Shown piece after piece: positions 35,569 to 45,577 of a stretch of DNA of 49,640 nt (positions are counted from its first letter, which is position 1; each line of letters opens with the position of its first letter). This DNA comes from Haloquadratum walsbyi J07HQW1. Its GTDB lineage: Archaea > Halobacteriota > Halobacteria > Halobacteriales > Haloferacaceae. The notes under the pieces were generated by a model that saw only the letters and a list, made by a program, of their open reading frames with translations, made no database searches and was not told where the DNA came from. The position numbers and the translations under genes are program-made. The stretch covers positions 3,160,770-3,210,409 of the forward strand of contig KE356560.1 of NCBI GenBank assembly GCA_000415965.1, in the 5' to 3' direction.

Positions 35569-37347
35569 TCAGCTTCTCCGAGTATTACGACGTCCAAATG
35601 CACGGACAAAATCTATCTCATCAATGGTGAGCACCACTGGTCGACCGTGTGGACAGGCATATGGATTCTCGCATGCTCCAAGTTGGCTCAGAAGCTCATC
35701 GGCCGCAGATGAATCTAATATCTCACCGGCACGGAGTGATTGATGACAAGCAACTTCGGCGAGTGTGTCATTTCGTTCATCAGCCACTGAGGGTGTGTCA
35801 TCAGTTTGTAGTGTATCAATCGCATCACGAATGCTCACTGGAGCTGCCGGTTGTCCAAGCGGTGCTGGAACCGAATGCACACGAATTGTTCTCTTATCAC
35901 TATTGTCCGTCGTATACTCATAGCCATATGTCGTAAGCTGGTCTGTCAAACTATCTAATACTGCGTGCTGTCCTGGTGTGAGTGAAACGGTGACCGGTGG
36001 ATCAACAACGGCAGTCGGGAGTGTCTCATCAAGAGTCGCACAGAGTCGCTCATATGTTATCCGCTCATGAGCGGCGTGTTGATCAACGATGAGGAGCGTC
36101 TCATCGAGCGAACATAAAATGTATAATTCCTGAAATTGTCCAAGGACATCTGCATCCGCAACAGCGGCTGAGGAGGTCTGACCGGAGTCGGAGTGAGTGA
36201 GTGGTTCAAATGACACATCAAATTCTGTCGAAAAAGTGTCTATCTGTCGCTGATCAACTGTTGATAACGCATCACTGACACTTGTCTCAATCATATCTGC
36301 AATCAAATCAGCGGTCTGAATTCTTACCGTCTGCTTTCGTGGATGGACATTATGATCAGTCAGTGATCCTGGAAGTGAAACTGTTATCGCTGCAATTGGA
36401 TGTTGTCCAGTTGGGAGGAGGTCACCATAGCCATCGATAATCGCCGTGGCGAGCGTCTCATTATTTACTGGTCGTCCATCAATCGCTATCGAGAGCGCAT
36501 CACGGCTTGCACGCGTGATTGTTGGATGGACAAGCACGCCATCAATGTCGATTGTAGCAGTCTGTGTGGTGTGATCGGATTGTGTCTCTATATCAACAGT
36601 CTGCGTGGATTCAATCGTTGTGCTCTGTGCTGCTATGTCACGATCATACACGCCAAGCAGTGCGGACGTGTATCCGTCTCCAGATGTGGAGAGGACGTCA
36701 TTTCCATCATGCTGGAGCGATATCGCAGTCATAGGATGCAATAATGCATAGCGCGAGACAAGTTTACTAATCCGCGCGAATTCTGCTTGAGGTGAGGCAA
36801 GTGATTCCTGTCTTGCTGGAACTGTTTCAAACAAGTTACCAACGGTAACGGTCGTTCCGCACGCCCGTCCAGTTGGCTCAACACTTTCAGCGGTCGGACC
36901 ATTTGTTTTGATGATTGTTCCACGTGGTCCCCCATTATTTGTCTCAATCTTGAGAGTCCCGACAGTTGCGATACTCGCAAGTGCTTCGCCACGGAATCCA
37001 AGTGTCTCAACTGGTGGAACAGTTCCATCTTGTGTTGTTGGTGTGATTTCACCGGACGCCTGTTTTGTTGTGTTGATTTTACTTGTTGTGTGTCGCTGCA
37101 CTGCGAGGATAGCATCCTGTTTTGACATTCCCCGACCGTTATCGCGAACACTGAGTTGGTCGGTCCCATCGCCGGTAACTGATATATCAATTCGGTCTGC
37201 ACCGGCGTCAAGCGCATTTTCAATTAACTCAGCAACAACGTCTGCTGGTCGAGTGATGACTTCTGCTGCAGCGACTGCTGCAATCGTTTCGTCATCGAGA
37301 CGGCGGATGGCTGTTTTACTGCCCTCTGTGTCCCCCTGATTACTCAT
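35569..37347 (-). CDS. mutL: DNA mismatch repair protein MutL
   Basis: 592 residues. GHKL ATPase motifs ELIENALDAGA (near 40-50), DNGRGM and LGFRGEALASIATVG. The C-terminal endonuclease motif DQHAAHERITYE near residue 420 fits DQHA-x2-E-x4-E, and CPHGRPVVL near 570 completes the metal site, so this MutL should nick DNA itself. The ATG overlaps the mutS stop by 8 bases. mutS-mutL form one operon, read from mutS. Confidence 0.94.
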   Translation of the reverse strand: MSNQGDTEGSKTAIRRLDDETIAAVAAAEVITRPADVVAELIENALDAGADRIDISVTGDGTDQLSVRDNGRGMSKQDAILAVQRHTTSKINTTKQASGEITPTTQDGTVPPVETLGFRGEALASIATVGTLKIETNNGGPRGTIIKTNGPTAESVEPTGRACGTTVTVGNLFETVPARQESLASPQAEFARISKLVSRYALLHPMTAISLQHDGNDVLSTSGDGYTSALLGVYDRDIAAQSTTIESTQTVDIETQSDHTTQTATIDIDGVLVHPTITRASRDALSIAIDGRPVNNETLATAIIDGYGDLLPTGQHPIAAITVSLPGSLTDHNVHPRKQTVRIQTADLIADMIETSVSDALSTVDQRQIDTFSTEFDVSFEPLTHSDSGQTSSAAVADADVLGQFQELYILCSLDETLLIVDQHAAHERITYERLCATLDETLPTAVVDPPVTVSLTPGQHAVLDSLTDQLTTYGYEYTTDNSDKRTIRVHSVPAPLGQPAAPVSIRDAIDTLQTDDTPSVADERNDTLAEVACHQSLRAGEILDSSAADELLSQLGACENPYACPHGRPVVLTIDEIDFVRAFGRRNTRRS

Positions 37348-40162
37348 CTAGTCGCCTCTGTAAATTCTCAAGCGTATTGAGCGCTTCGAGCGGTGTCATC
37401 CGAGCAATGTTGATATCGCGTAGCGACGTGAGTACATCCATATCTGTTGACGTGACAGATTGGTTAGTATCCGTGTCTACGTCTGTGTCCGTATCGACAC
37501 TGTCTCTGGCAGTCTCATCAGTGTCGGAGTTTTGATTTCGGTGATTGGTGTGGTCTCGGTCTAGGTCTACAGATGTCGTCTCGACATCATCTGAGCTGTC
37601 GTGTGCTTGCTGGGTGAGCGATCCATCAGAAATGTTGCTCTCGGGAGAATCCTCACTGTCGGTGTGAACATACTGCCGTGCCCGTTCAACAACCGGAGTT
37701 GGAACACCGGCAAGTTTGGCGACTTCAATACCGTATGAGGAGTCGGCTGTCCCTGACGCAACTCGGTGAAGAAATGTTACTGATGCATCATCATCAGAGT
37801 GTGTCTCACGATAGACCCGAAAGTGTAGATTGAATGCTGCTGGGAGCGATGCTGTCACATCTGTTAAATCGTGATAATGTGTCGTAAACAATGTCCGAGC
37901 ACCGATTTCAGTATGAATGAACTCTGCTGTTGCGCGTGCAATCGCACGTCCATCTGTTGTTGAAGTTCCACGCCCGACCTCATCAAGAAGAATAAGCGAT
38001 GATTCAGTCGCATCATGAAGAATATCCGTCATTTCGGACATCTCTCGCATGAACGTCGACTCACCACCAGCAATATCATCAGATGCCCCTATTCGGGTAA
38101 ATATACGGTCAAGAACCGGAATGTGGGCGGCATCCGCAGGAACGAATGACCCTGCTTGTGCAAGAATGCATATATGTGCTATTTGTCGCATATATGTTGA
38201 TTTACCACTCATATTTGGTCCGGTAATCATTGCAATATGACCGTTCTCGAAAGTAATTCCATTTGGCACGAATTCTGCTTGCGTCTGCTCAACAACGGGA
38301 TGACGACCCGCCTCGATGGCAAGTGTATCTGCGGTTATCTCTGGGCGGACGTATGCATGTGATATTGCGACAGTTGCGAATGAGACAAGAGTATCAAGAC
38401 GTCCAATTGCGTCTGCGACTGCCTGTACCCGATCCGTTTCTGCAGCGACTTGACGACGAACATCACAGAACAACTCATATTCAAGATTATCTGCTCGATC
38501 CGATGCGGCAATAATCTCATCTTCGCGGCGCTTTAATTCGGGGGTATAGAACCGTTCAGCGTTTTTGAGTGTCTGTCGACGAGTGTATTCGTCAGGAACG
38601 CGGTCGAGATTTGGGTTTGTGACCTCGATATAATATCCATGGACCTCGGTATATCCAACTTCGAGCGAATCAATGCCCGTTCGTTCACGTTCCCGGACTT
38701 CAAGATCGCTTACCCATTCACGTCCAGCCTCCTCTGTTGCCCGGATATCATCGAGCTCATCATCGAAACCCTCAGCAATAACATCACCATCGGTCACGGT
38801 CTGTGGTGGGTCCGAGCAGACTGCTTCGCCGATCAGCGTGCGGATATCCGCAAGTGAATCAAGATCAACTTGTATCTGTTCGAGTGCTTTGTTCGGTAGT
38901 GCTGTCTCCGTGAGTGCTGAGTTAATCTCAGGAACGTTATTAAGACTCTGTAACAGTGAACGCATGTCACGTGCATCCGCTCGCTCACGGGCAATTCGAG
39001 CGGTGAGACGTTCGAGATCGTATATTTGTGATAATTTATCTGTGAGCGTCTCAACGACAAGAGGATTCTCAGCGAGCGCACCAACAGCATCATGGCGTGT
39101 CTCGATTGCTTCACTATCTGCGAGCGGTCGTCGAAGCCATGATTCAAGCGTCCGACGCCCAAGGGCTGATGCCGTCTCATCGATGGTTTCAATGAGTGTC
39201 TCACCGTGTGACTGCCGCGAATCAAATAGTTCTAAGCTTTGTATTGCGGTCGCATCAAGTCGAAGAGCAGTGTCCGTCTCGTATCGTCTAATTCGTGAGA
39301 CGTATTCAAGTGCTCCACAGTCACCTTGTGTATACTCAGCGTAATCAAGGAGTGCCCCGACTGCCCGTCGCTCAACAGGCGAAAGGAGTACTGTTGGTTC
39401 ATCGATATATGCTTCGAGTGTCCGGGTCGCTGCTGTGAGATCAAACGCCTCCGAGTCATGTGTTGTGTGCATTGTCTCGAAGGGAAGTGACGAGGGTTCA
39501 ACTGTCTCTGTCTCAACCGCAGGACCAATGAGTAATTCCGCTGGTGTGAGTCGGCTCAACTCCTCAGAGACCCGATCATGCTCAATGCTAGTCACACGGC
39601 ATGTACCTGTTGAAACATCAATGGTTGCGATTGCCCCGGTTGTCTGGGAAGCGTCACTATCTGAATCAGTTACACTCACAGCACCGAGATATGTTGCCGT
39701 CGCATCCGCGAGGAGGTCGCCATCAGTGACAGTCCCCGGTGTAATAACATTCGTTACCGCCCGATCAACAAGTCCACTCGTCGCCTCAGCGTCCTCAACC
39801 TGCTCGGCGATAGCTACTCGAAAGTCAGCCGATAATAACGCCTCAATATATGATGTAGCAGTATCGATTGGGATTCCGGCCATCCGATACGTTCCTGTTG
39901 AGTCCTCACGCTGGGTCAGAGTTACCTCACAGACTCGAGCAACTGTTGTTGCGGCCTCACAGAATGCCTCATAGAAGTCGCCGACCTGAAATAATACAAG
40001 AGCATCCGGATGAGCCTCACAGCAGTCGAGATACTGTGACAGCATTGGTGTGAGTTCTGTCCGTCGTGCGAGCATCTTTGCTGGTGGCCCCTCGGGCCGT
40101 GATTGAGACTCAGAATCGGTGTCGGTGTCGGTGTCCACGTCAGTATCGAGGTCTGTTGTCAT
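37340..40162 (-). CDS. mutS: DNA mismatch repair protein MutS
   Basis: 940 residues, MutS1 type. Mismatch-binding DFYEAF near 63-68, connector, lever and clamp domains, Walker A TGPNMSGKST near 640-650, and LLDEVGRGTSTTDG. Two odd parts: the first 20 or so residues are TDLDTDVDTDTDTDSES, and a variable C-terminal segment (about 840-915) ends in DTDTDVDTDTN before the conserved final MTPLEALNTLENLQRRL. Both are encoded by GACACN-type hexamer arrays (40112-40160 and about 37470-37500). They are likely disordered acidic tails and should not block activity. Confidence 0.94.
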   Translation of the reverse strand: MTTDLDTDVDTDTDTDSESQSRPEGPPAKMLARRTELTPMLSQYLDCCEAHPDALVLFQVGDFYEAFCEAATTVARVCEVTLTQREDSTGTYRMAGIPIDTATSYIEALLSADFRVAIAEQVEDAEATSGLVDRAVTNVITPGTVTDGDLLADATATYLGAVSVTDSDSDASQTTGAIATIDVSTGTCRVTSIEHDRVSEELSRLTPAELLIGPAVETETVEPSSLPFETMHTTHDSEAFDLTAATRTLEAYIDEPTVLLSPVERRAVGALLDYAEYTQGDCGALEYVSRIRRYETDTALRLDATAIQSLELFDSRQSHGETLIETIDETASALGRRTLESWLRRPLADSEAIETRHDAVGALAENPLVVETLTDKLSQIYDLERLTARIARERADARDMRSLLQSLNNVPEINSALTETALPNKALEQIQVDLDSLADIRTLIGEAVCSDPPQTVTDGDVIAEGFDDELDDIRATEEAGREWVSDLEVRERERTGIDSLEVGYTEVHGYYIEVTNPNLDRVPDEYTRRQTLKNAERFYTPELKRREDEIIAASDRADNLEYELFCDVRRQVAAETDRVQAVADAIGRLDTLVSFATVAISHAYVRPEITADTLAIEAGRHPVVEQTQAEFVPNGITFENGHIAMITGPNMSGKSTYMRQIAHICILAQAGSFVPADAAHIPVLDRIFTRIGASDDIAGGESTFMREMSEMTDILHDATESSLILLDEVGRGTSTTDGRAIARATAEFIHTEIGARTLFTTHYHDLTDVTASLPAAFNLHFRVYRETHSDDDASVTFLHRVASGTADSSYGIEVAKLAGVPTPVVERARQYVHTDSEDSPESNISDGSLTQQAHDSSDDVETTSVDLDRDHTNHRNQNSDTDETARDSVDTDTDVDTDTNQSVTSTDMDVLTSLRDINIARMTPLEALNTLENLQRRLDE
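40112..40160. repeat. Hexamer array at 5' end of mutS
   Basis: Repeated GTGTCG / GTGTCC units on the plus strand encode the Asp-Thr/Asp-Val run at the MutS N-terminus. Confidence 0.85.
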
Positions 40163-40290
40163 CCTTGCTGAGCATATTTCAAAGCGTTTGGTTCCTACAA
40201 CACAGATCAGGGTCAGGGATAATACGCAGTTACATGACCACCTGGATCGAATTTGTGTTGTTTGTCCTTGATACGCTCACAACTCTAAAG
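40163..40290. other. Upstream region of mutS
   Basis: Short AT-rich divergent gap. A GAAATATGC box on the minus strand about 15-25 bases before the mutS ATG may be its TATA element. No gene. Confidence 0.35.
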
Positions 40291-40373
40291 CGATGGGATT
40301 CCCTGGAGGGAAATAGCAGATTATCCGATGAGCAGGCGCCAAACCTCGCCCTTTACCGCGGAGAGGATGTCAA
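40291..40373 (+). ncRNA. Degraded TnpB right-end scar
   Basis: GATGGGATTCCCTGGAGGG at 40292-40310 and CCGCGGAGAGGATGTCAA at 40356-40373 resemble the GTGGGATTCC ... GGAGGATGTCAA ends at 2115-2150 and 18121-18157, but the loop between them is longer. No tnpB is left. It lies between the divergent mutS and moxR genes. Confidence 0.35.
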
Positions 40374-40578
40374 TTTCCATAGTGGTGTTAACGAGACAAT
40401 AATTCTCCAGCAGAATTAGGTGTATCCGGTCAATATATGTATGTGTTGACGTACCGAACCACACCATTGGTTAATCGATGCATCTGTCTCAGTCAGTCCA
40501 AGCTGTGGCTATTCGGATCTGGATACGCTTCATTTGCAATCATGCAAAAGCCCAGGAAATATACTCGAGTCTATTCAT

Positions 40579-40588
40579 GAATTATTAC
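40579..40588 (+). promoter_or_regulatory. Putative TATA box of moxR
   Basis: GAATTATTAC lies 20-29 bases upstream of the ATG at 40608. No ribosome binding site is seen, so transcription is probably leaderless. Confidence 0.4.
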
Positions 40589-40607
40589 CCTGACACGCCC
40601 TCGTACA

Positions 40608-41651
40608 ATGACCGATACTAACACTAACATCGACACAGACACCGACGTCGATACCGACACAAGCGCGAACGCAAACGCAAACGCAGACGCACTCGATACT
40701 GACTCGCAGGTGTCCTCGATAGATCATGATCCTCTTGCTGTCGATGAGGTTGCGGCATTAACCACACGCATCATTGACAATGTCGAACGCGTGATTGTTG
40801 GTCACCGAGATGCTGCAGAAGATATTTTAATTACTATGCTCGCCCGTGGGCATCTTCTGCTTGAAGACGTTCCAGGGGTCGGAAAGACAATGCTTGCGCG
40901 GTCAATTGCGACATCGCTTGAGTGTTCATTTAATCGCGTTCAATTTACCCCTGATCTGCTTCCACCGGATGTGACGGGTGTAAATGTTTTTGATCAGCAA
41001 CAACAGGTATTCGAATTTCAGCCTGGTCCTGTGTTTGCAAATGTCGTGCTGGGTGATGAGATCAATCGTGCACCGCCCAAAACACAAGCAGCGCTGCTTG
41101 AGGTGATGGCTGAACAGCAGGTAACAGTTGACGGTGAAACACATGCTGTTCCAGACCCATTTACTGTCATTGCAACACAGAATGATATTGAGCCGACGCA
41201 AACATATGATCTTCCTGTCGCCGAAGTGGATCGATTTACAAAACAGATCCGACTTGGCTACCCGAATGAGACTGAGGAAGCTGAGCTGTTAGGACGGGTT
41301 GCCGGACATCACCCGATAGAGTCGCTTGAGGCGGTTGCAACTGTTGAAGATCTCAATCGCGCACGAGAAACGGTGGCTGCGACGACTGTGAGTGAATCTG
41401 TTCGTTCGTATGTTGCTCAATTAGCAGGATATACGCGTGATAACGCTCGCCTGGGGGTAAGCCCCCGTGGGGCGATTGCGCTTGTTCGCCTTGCACAGGC
41501 TCGTGCCGTGTTTGAGGGTCGTGACTTCGTCATTCCAGATGACATACACGCTGAGATTCATGCAGCGTGGTCGCACCGGATTCAGACCGCTGACACAGTC
41601 GAGAGTGCACGCATCGTTGATGATGCGCTTGATGAAGTCCCAGTTGAGTGA
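40608..41651 (+). CDS. MoxR-type AAA+ ATPase
   Basis: 347 residues. After a repetitive N-terminal tail (TDTNTNIDTDTDVDTDTSAN, then ANANANADA; residues 2-28) comes a MoxR AAA+ module: Walker A EDVPGVGKTM near 85-95, Walker B LGDEINRAPPKTQAALLEVM near 147, sensor ATQND, and the lid domain. MoxR ATPases act as chaperones or metal-insertion helpers for von Willebrand-type partners. The next two genes (DUF58 and transglutaminase) are the classic neighbours. The N-terminal tail comes from 6-bp arrays and is unlikely to be part of the fold. Confidence 0.9.
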   Translation: MTDTNTNIDTDTDVDTDTSANANANADALDTDSQVSSIDHDPLAVDEVAALTTRIIDNVERVIVGHRDAAEDILITMLARGHLLLEDVPGVGKTMLARSIATSLECSFNRVQFTPDLLPPDVTGVNVFDQQQQVFEFQPGPVFANVVLGDEINRAPPKTQAALLEVMAEQQVTVDGETHAVPDPFTVIATQNDIEPTQTYDLPVAEVDRFTKQIRLGYPNETEEAELLGRVAGHHPIESLEAVATVEDLNRARETVAATTVSESVRSYVAQLAGYTRDNARLGVSPRGAIALVRLAQARAVFEGRDFVIPDDIHAEIHAAWSHRIQTADTVESARIVDDALDEVPVE

Positions 41652-41834
41652 TACCGTACGACCATGATGAGAGGAGAACCTGACGATATAGCTAAACCCG
41701 GTGATTTCGAATAATTGCTTTATTAGGAGCCAGTGTTATGACAGATGAATATCTCAGTGTACTCAGATTGTATTGTTTCAGAGGATTATCGTGTGAGCAG
41801 ACAATATGAAACTATCATGAGGAAATAACTATTG

Positions 41835-43007
41835 ATGCGCCCGACGCGTCGCGGTTACATGATCATACTGGTGTGTCTTGTTGCATTGAGCGCCGGGATC
41901 ATATCTGGTCCCCGGGCGCTTGATGCCGTCGTCATTCCTGGAGTTGTAACACTATTTGCGTCGATACTTGATATTGGACGGGTCTCAGAACCATTTGTTA
42001 AGCGAACGCTCCCATCGCCAGCAGAACCCGGGACAAAAGCACAGGTTCTCTTAGAGATTGAGGCTGACCGCCCAGTCCCAGTCAAAGCAATCGATACTAT
42101 TCCATCTGGTCTGACAGGAACACCAATTGTCGAGACAATAGCAGATGGGACCGGTGCTGAATATGAATTGCAGCGTCGTGACCGTGGACGTCATACAATC
42201 GGTCCAGTGACTGTTCGGCTTCGTGACCGATTAGGTCTTCTTGAGCGTGTCTTCATAATTGAAAATACAGACTCAGTGACCGTTTTTCCACGGACACGCT
42301 CACTCACGCCTGCAGCCGCTGGTGCGCTTCGGAACACCGCTGCTCCGACAGCGGGAGCTCAGCGAGGATCATTCAAAGGGCTTCGGGAGTATACCCGTGG
42401 GGACGCACTTCGTGATGTCCATTGGAAGGCCTCAGCACGACATGATGAACTCTTTACTCGCGACTTTGGGAGTGCGGCGAATCAGGATAGTCAGCTTGAT
42501 TCACTCAGCGTTGCAATCAACGTTGACCGTTCCAGTAACATCTCAGCTGAGTTTATTGATGCTGCGGCAACAGCAGCAGCGAGTATCTGTGTTGAGGCTC
42601 TTGAGCAAGGGGCTGCTATCCAGTTACAAACACCGACTGGGAATGCGACTGCTATTACTGGAAGTGAACACTCAATTCTTGAGTGTCTCGCGGAACTCTC
42701 AGTTCCGGGAAGCTCTCATGAGGATAACACACCGAATGCAGACATACATGTGACAGTAACCACAGAGTCAGTGATTGTTTATTTCGGGGAGCGAACTGTT
42801 GATTTCGAGGAATTACTCAGTATCGAGAAGACAGAATCTCAACAGAACAACACTGCGTCTACCACTACGAACATGATTGATAATAATAATAATGATAATG
42901 ATATCACCATTGGGACCGACACATACTCAAAGGCTTACTCTGAGTCAGAGAATATCTCGTCTCAAACGTCTTCGGATGACTCGACAGTCCAGGAGCGATA
43001 CACATGA
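41835..43007 (+). CDS. DUF58 (von Willebrand-like) membrane protein
   Basis: 390 residues from MRPTRRGYMIILVCLVALSAG (41835). Two N-terminal transmembrane segments (about 8-27 and 30-48) are followed by the DUF58 core with GLREYTRGDALRDVHWKASAR near 185-203. The C-terminal region has an Asn-rich run coded by AAT repeats (about 42885-42904) and a Ser/Thr-rich tail. It overlaps the transglutaminase gene by 4 bases (ATGA). DUF58 proteins pair with MoxR ATPases. Confidence 0.87.
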   Translation: MRPTRRGYMIILVCLVALSAGIISGPRALDAVVIPGVVTLFASILDIGRVSEPFVKRTLPSPAEPGTKAQVLLEIEADRPVPVKAIDTIPSGLTGTPIVETIADGTGAEYELQRRDRGRHTIGPVTVRLRDRLGLLERVFIIENTDSVTVFPRTRSLTPAAAGALRNTAAPTAGAQRGSFKGLREYTRGDALRDVHWKASARHDELFTRDFGSAANQDSQLDSLSVAINVDRSSNISAEFIDAAATAAASICVEALEQGAAIQLQTPTGNATAITGSEHSILECLAELSVPGSSHEDNTPNADIHVTVTTESVIVYFGERTVDFEELLSIEKTESQQNNTASTTTNMIDNNNNDNDITIGTDTYSKAYSESENISSQTSSDDSTVQERYT

Positions 43008-45403
43008 GTCGCTCACAGATATTATCTCCACGAAATAAGGTTAACAAAATAGCGTCTCGTCGCGGTCTGCTCGCTGTCAGCGGTATTATAGCGGTCACGT
43101 GGTCATATGTGAGTGTTCTTGCTGACATCGCAACCGTCACAGGCTGGCGAACACCATTTTTGTTAATCGTTATTCTTGCCGGCGCTCTCGGTGCTACGAT
43201 TGGGATTACGGGGCGTGCCCGGTCTGTGTTTATTTTGACGATCGGTCTTTTACTTATTGGATTAATCACATATGTGTATACACTTTCACAAGCACAACAG
43301 CAACTTCTCACAGTACAGCGGTTACTTGCTGACACTGTTGCATTATTTACAGGTCTCTCGATTCTGCGTTTTATTCGGGCTGGCGCATGGGCTATTGCTG
43401 TTGTCCCAGCTCCAGTATTTCTTTCATGGGCGCTGTTGAGTGCCGGTCGATATGTGCTCAGTGCAGCGGCAGGTGGTGTTGCACTCGGACTTGTCATTCT
43501 CACCGGTGATGCCGGTCTCCTTACAGCACTTACTGGCGTTGTTGGATTTCTCCTTGCAATCGCAGCAGCAACACTGAATCAGTATGATGGTGATATAACC
43601 CAGATTGATGCGGTGATTGTTCTTCTCGCGGTTGTCATTGTTCTGTCAACATCGGTTTCTGCTGTTCCCGGCAGTGGAGGGTCACCGCTTGTTCCTGAGA
43701 AAACCCCAAAAACTGTTGATGCAAGTCTGACGACTGCTGATCAGCGGATTGAGGTGTTAGGGAGTATTGATCTTTCACCACAAGTTCGATTTACTGTCGA
43801 TAGCCCTCGCCCGTCATATTGGCGGACAGGGGCATACAATCGATATACAGGTGATGGCTGGGTTCGAACCGGTGAGACACAGTCATATCAGGGACAGCTT
43901 GCACTTCCGCCTGGGTCATCACAGTCCGTACGACAGACAATACAAACACGACAACCAATGTCGATCCTCCCAGCAGCATGGAAGCCAATTACAATTGAGG
44001 GTCCAGTAGCCTCACAGGCGACGGTCACCACACAAGATGGATTGATTCCACGGACATCACTCAGCGCTGACACAGAATATACTGTCACAAGTCGTCTGCC
44101 ATTATGGACGCCCGCACAGTTACGCCGGGCAGGAACAGCATATCCAGCAGAGATCGATGAGACATATCGTGAAGTGCCCGCTGACACGGGTAATCGAGTG
44201 ACACAGCGCACGAATCAAATCATTGCGAATGCAAGCGCTGACACACCGTATGATGCTGCGATTGCGGTTGAGCGATATCTTGAAGCAAATAAACAATACT
44301 CACTGTCAGTATCAAAGCCAGATGGGAATGTCGCTGAATCGTTCCTTTTCGAGATGGATGCAGGATACTGCGTCTATTATGCAAGCACAATGGCTGTAAT
44401 GCTTCGAACACAGGGAATTCCGACACGATTTGTCACCGGATATACACCGGGGCAACGGATCGATTCGAACACGCACGTCGTTCGAGGGCTCAACTCACAT
44501 GCATGGGTGGAGGTATACTTCCCTGATACTGGCTGGGTTCGATTTGACCCAACGCCTGCGGCTGAGAGGCGTTCAACTGAGAATTCACGGCTCTCAGAAG
44601 CACGTCAACAAAATACCGAGGGGGTTGATCTCAATGGGTCAACTCCAACACCAACCCCGAATCCTGGCGATGACACGCCAGAGAGTGGTGATTCAGCTGA
44701 TGATACTGGGACGACCCAAACGCCGGCTGGACAATCAACGACGACATCAGCGGGAACAGCGACGAATGGCGACTCAACGGACGCAGTGGCTCAAACGCCA
44801 GGAATTGGTGTTCGATCCAGTGATCCTCTCGGAACATCATCATCAACATCAGCCATTGAGCAGGTTCTCCCAGCGGTTCGAGTCCGTCGGCTACTCGCTG
44901 TCATAGCTATTGGAATTGTTGGTGTAGGAGCGGCAACGCGGCGATCACATACCATCCAGCGTCTCAGGGGACTTGTTCTGGCACAGTCTCAGTGGTTTAT
45001 TTCAATCCGACAACACATATCTCAATTTGCCGATATCTTTTCGTCTTCTGAAAGCAGGTCTGAGTCCGAATCCGAATCCAAATTGCAATCAAAATCTGAC
45101 CCGGATAGCTCAGTGGCACACGCACATCAGCGCGCGATGGCAGTCCTTGCATATACACACCGACCGCGCCGTCCAGATGAGACGCAGCGCGCATATCGGG
45201 ATGCGCTTTCACTTTCAGATGATCGTGAAACAGCACTTCGGCAGGTAGAGCAAGCATACGAGCGTAGCAAGTATGGGGATGGTGTCTCAGCATCGACAGC
45301 AACAACAGCAGTTACCGCTGCGGATTTCCTCGTTCGCACTGGCACTCCGCTCCGGCGGCACATAGCTCAACTCCGAGCAATCAATCCGCCGGACGATGAG
45401 TGA
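43004..45403 (+). CDS. Transglutaminase-like membrane protein (TgpA type)
   Basis: 799 residues. Several N-terminal membrane segments (about 15-230), then a large extracellular region with the transglutaminase/papain-like triad: Cys near 456 (GYCVYYASTMAVMLR), His near 499 (SHAWVEVYF) and Asp near 514 (RFDPTPAAE). A Thr/Pro/Gly-rich linker (about 530-620), one more membrane helix (about 630-650) and a cytoplasmic DUF4129-like tail follow. A SESESES run near 685 comes from a CCGAAT-type array (about 45060-45085). Third gene of the MoxR-DUF58-transglutaminase set; likely acts on surface proteins. Confidence 0.88.
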   Translation: MSRSQILSPRNKVNKIASRRGLLAVSGIIAVTWSYVSVLADIATVTGWRTPFLLIVILAGALGATIGITGRARSVFILTIGLLLIGLITYVYTLSQAQQQLLTVQRLLADTVALFTGLSILRFIRAGAWAIAVVPAPVFLSWALLSAGRYVLSAAAGGVALGLVILTGDAGLLTALTGVVGFLLAIAAATLNQYDGDITQIDAVIVLLAVVIVLSTSVSAVPGSGGSPLVPEKTPKTVDASLTTADQRIEVLGSIDLSPQVRFTVDSPRPSYWRTGAYNRYTGDGWVRTGETQSYQGQLALPPGSSQSVRQTIQTRQPMSILPAAWKPITIEGPVASQATVTTQDGLIPRTSLSADTEYTVTSRLPLWTPAQLRRAGTAYPAEIDETYREVPADTGNRVTQRTNQIIANASADTPYDAAIAVERYLEANKQYSLSVSKPDGNVAESFLFEMDAGYCVYYASTMAVMLRTQGIPTRFVTGYTPGQRIDSNTHVVRGLNSHAWVEVYFPDTGWVRFDPTPAAERRSTENSRLSEARQQNTEGVDLNGSTPTPTPNPGDDTPESGDSADDTGTTQTPAGQSTTTSAGTATNGDSTDAVAQTPGIGVRSSDPLGTSSSTSAIEQVLPAVRVRRLLAVIAIGIVGVGAATRRSHTIQRLRGLVLAQSQWFISIRQHISQFADIFSSSESRSESESESKLQSKSDPDSSVAHAHQRAMAVLAYTHRPRRPDETQRAYRDALSLSDDRETALRQVEQAYERSKYGDGVSASTATTAVTAADFLVRTGTPLRRHIAQLRAINPPDDE

Positions 45404-45457
45404 GGATGTGCCGAGGGTGTACAGACGCGGCGTCGACCGTCTGACTCTCTCGGTTAT

Positions 45458-45577
45458 CAGTTGTTGGGACTGTGAGTTCGGATTCGAATGTGCGGCGGAA
45501 CGCGCAACCAGATGTCTCAAATTAAATGAGTCTGCGTGCGAGTTCGGAAAAAACGGTGTTCAGAGTGCTAACGGCGG
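45458..45577. repeat. MITE-like repeat, copy E (120 bp)
   Basis: CAGTTGTTGGGACTGTGAGTTCGG ... GTGCGGCGGAACGCGCAACC ... GAGTCTGCGTGCGAGTTCGG ... CAGAGTGCTAACGGCGG, flanked by TTAT on both sides (45454-45457 and 45578-45581). The interior is closer to B and C than to A, although it sits at the same position relative to the 165-bp block as A. Confidence 0.75.
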
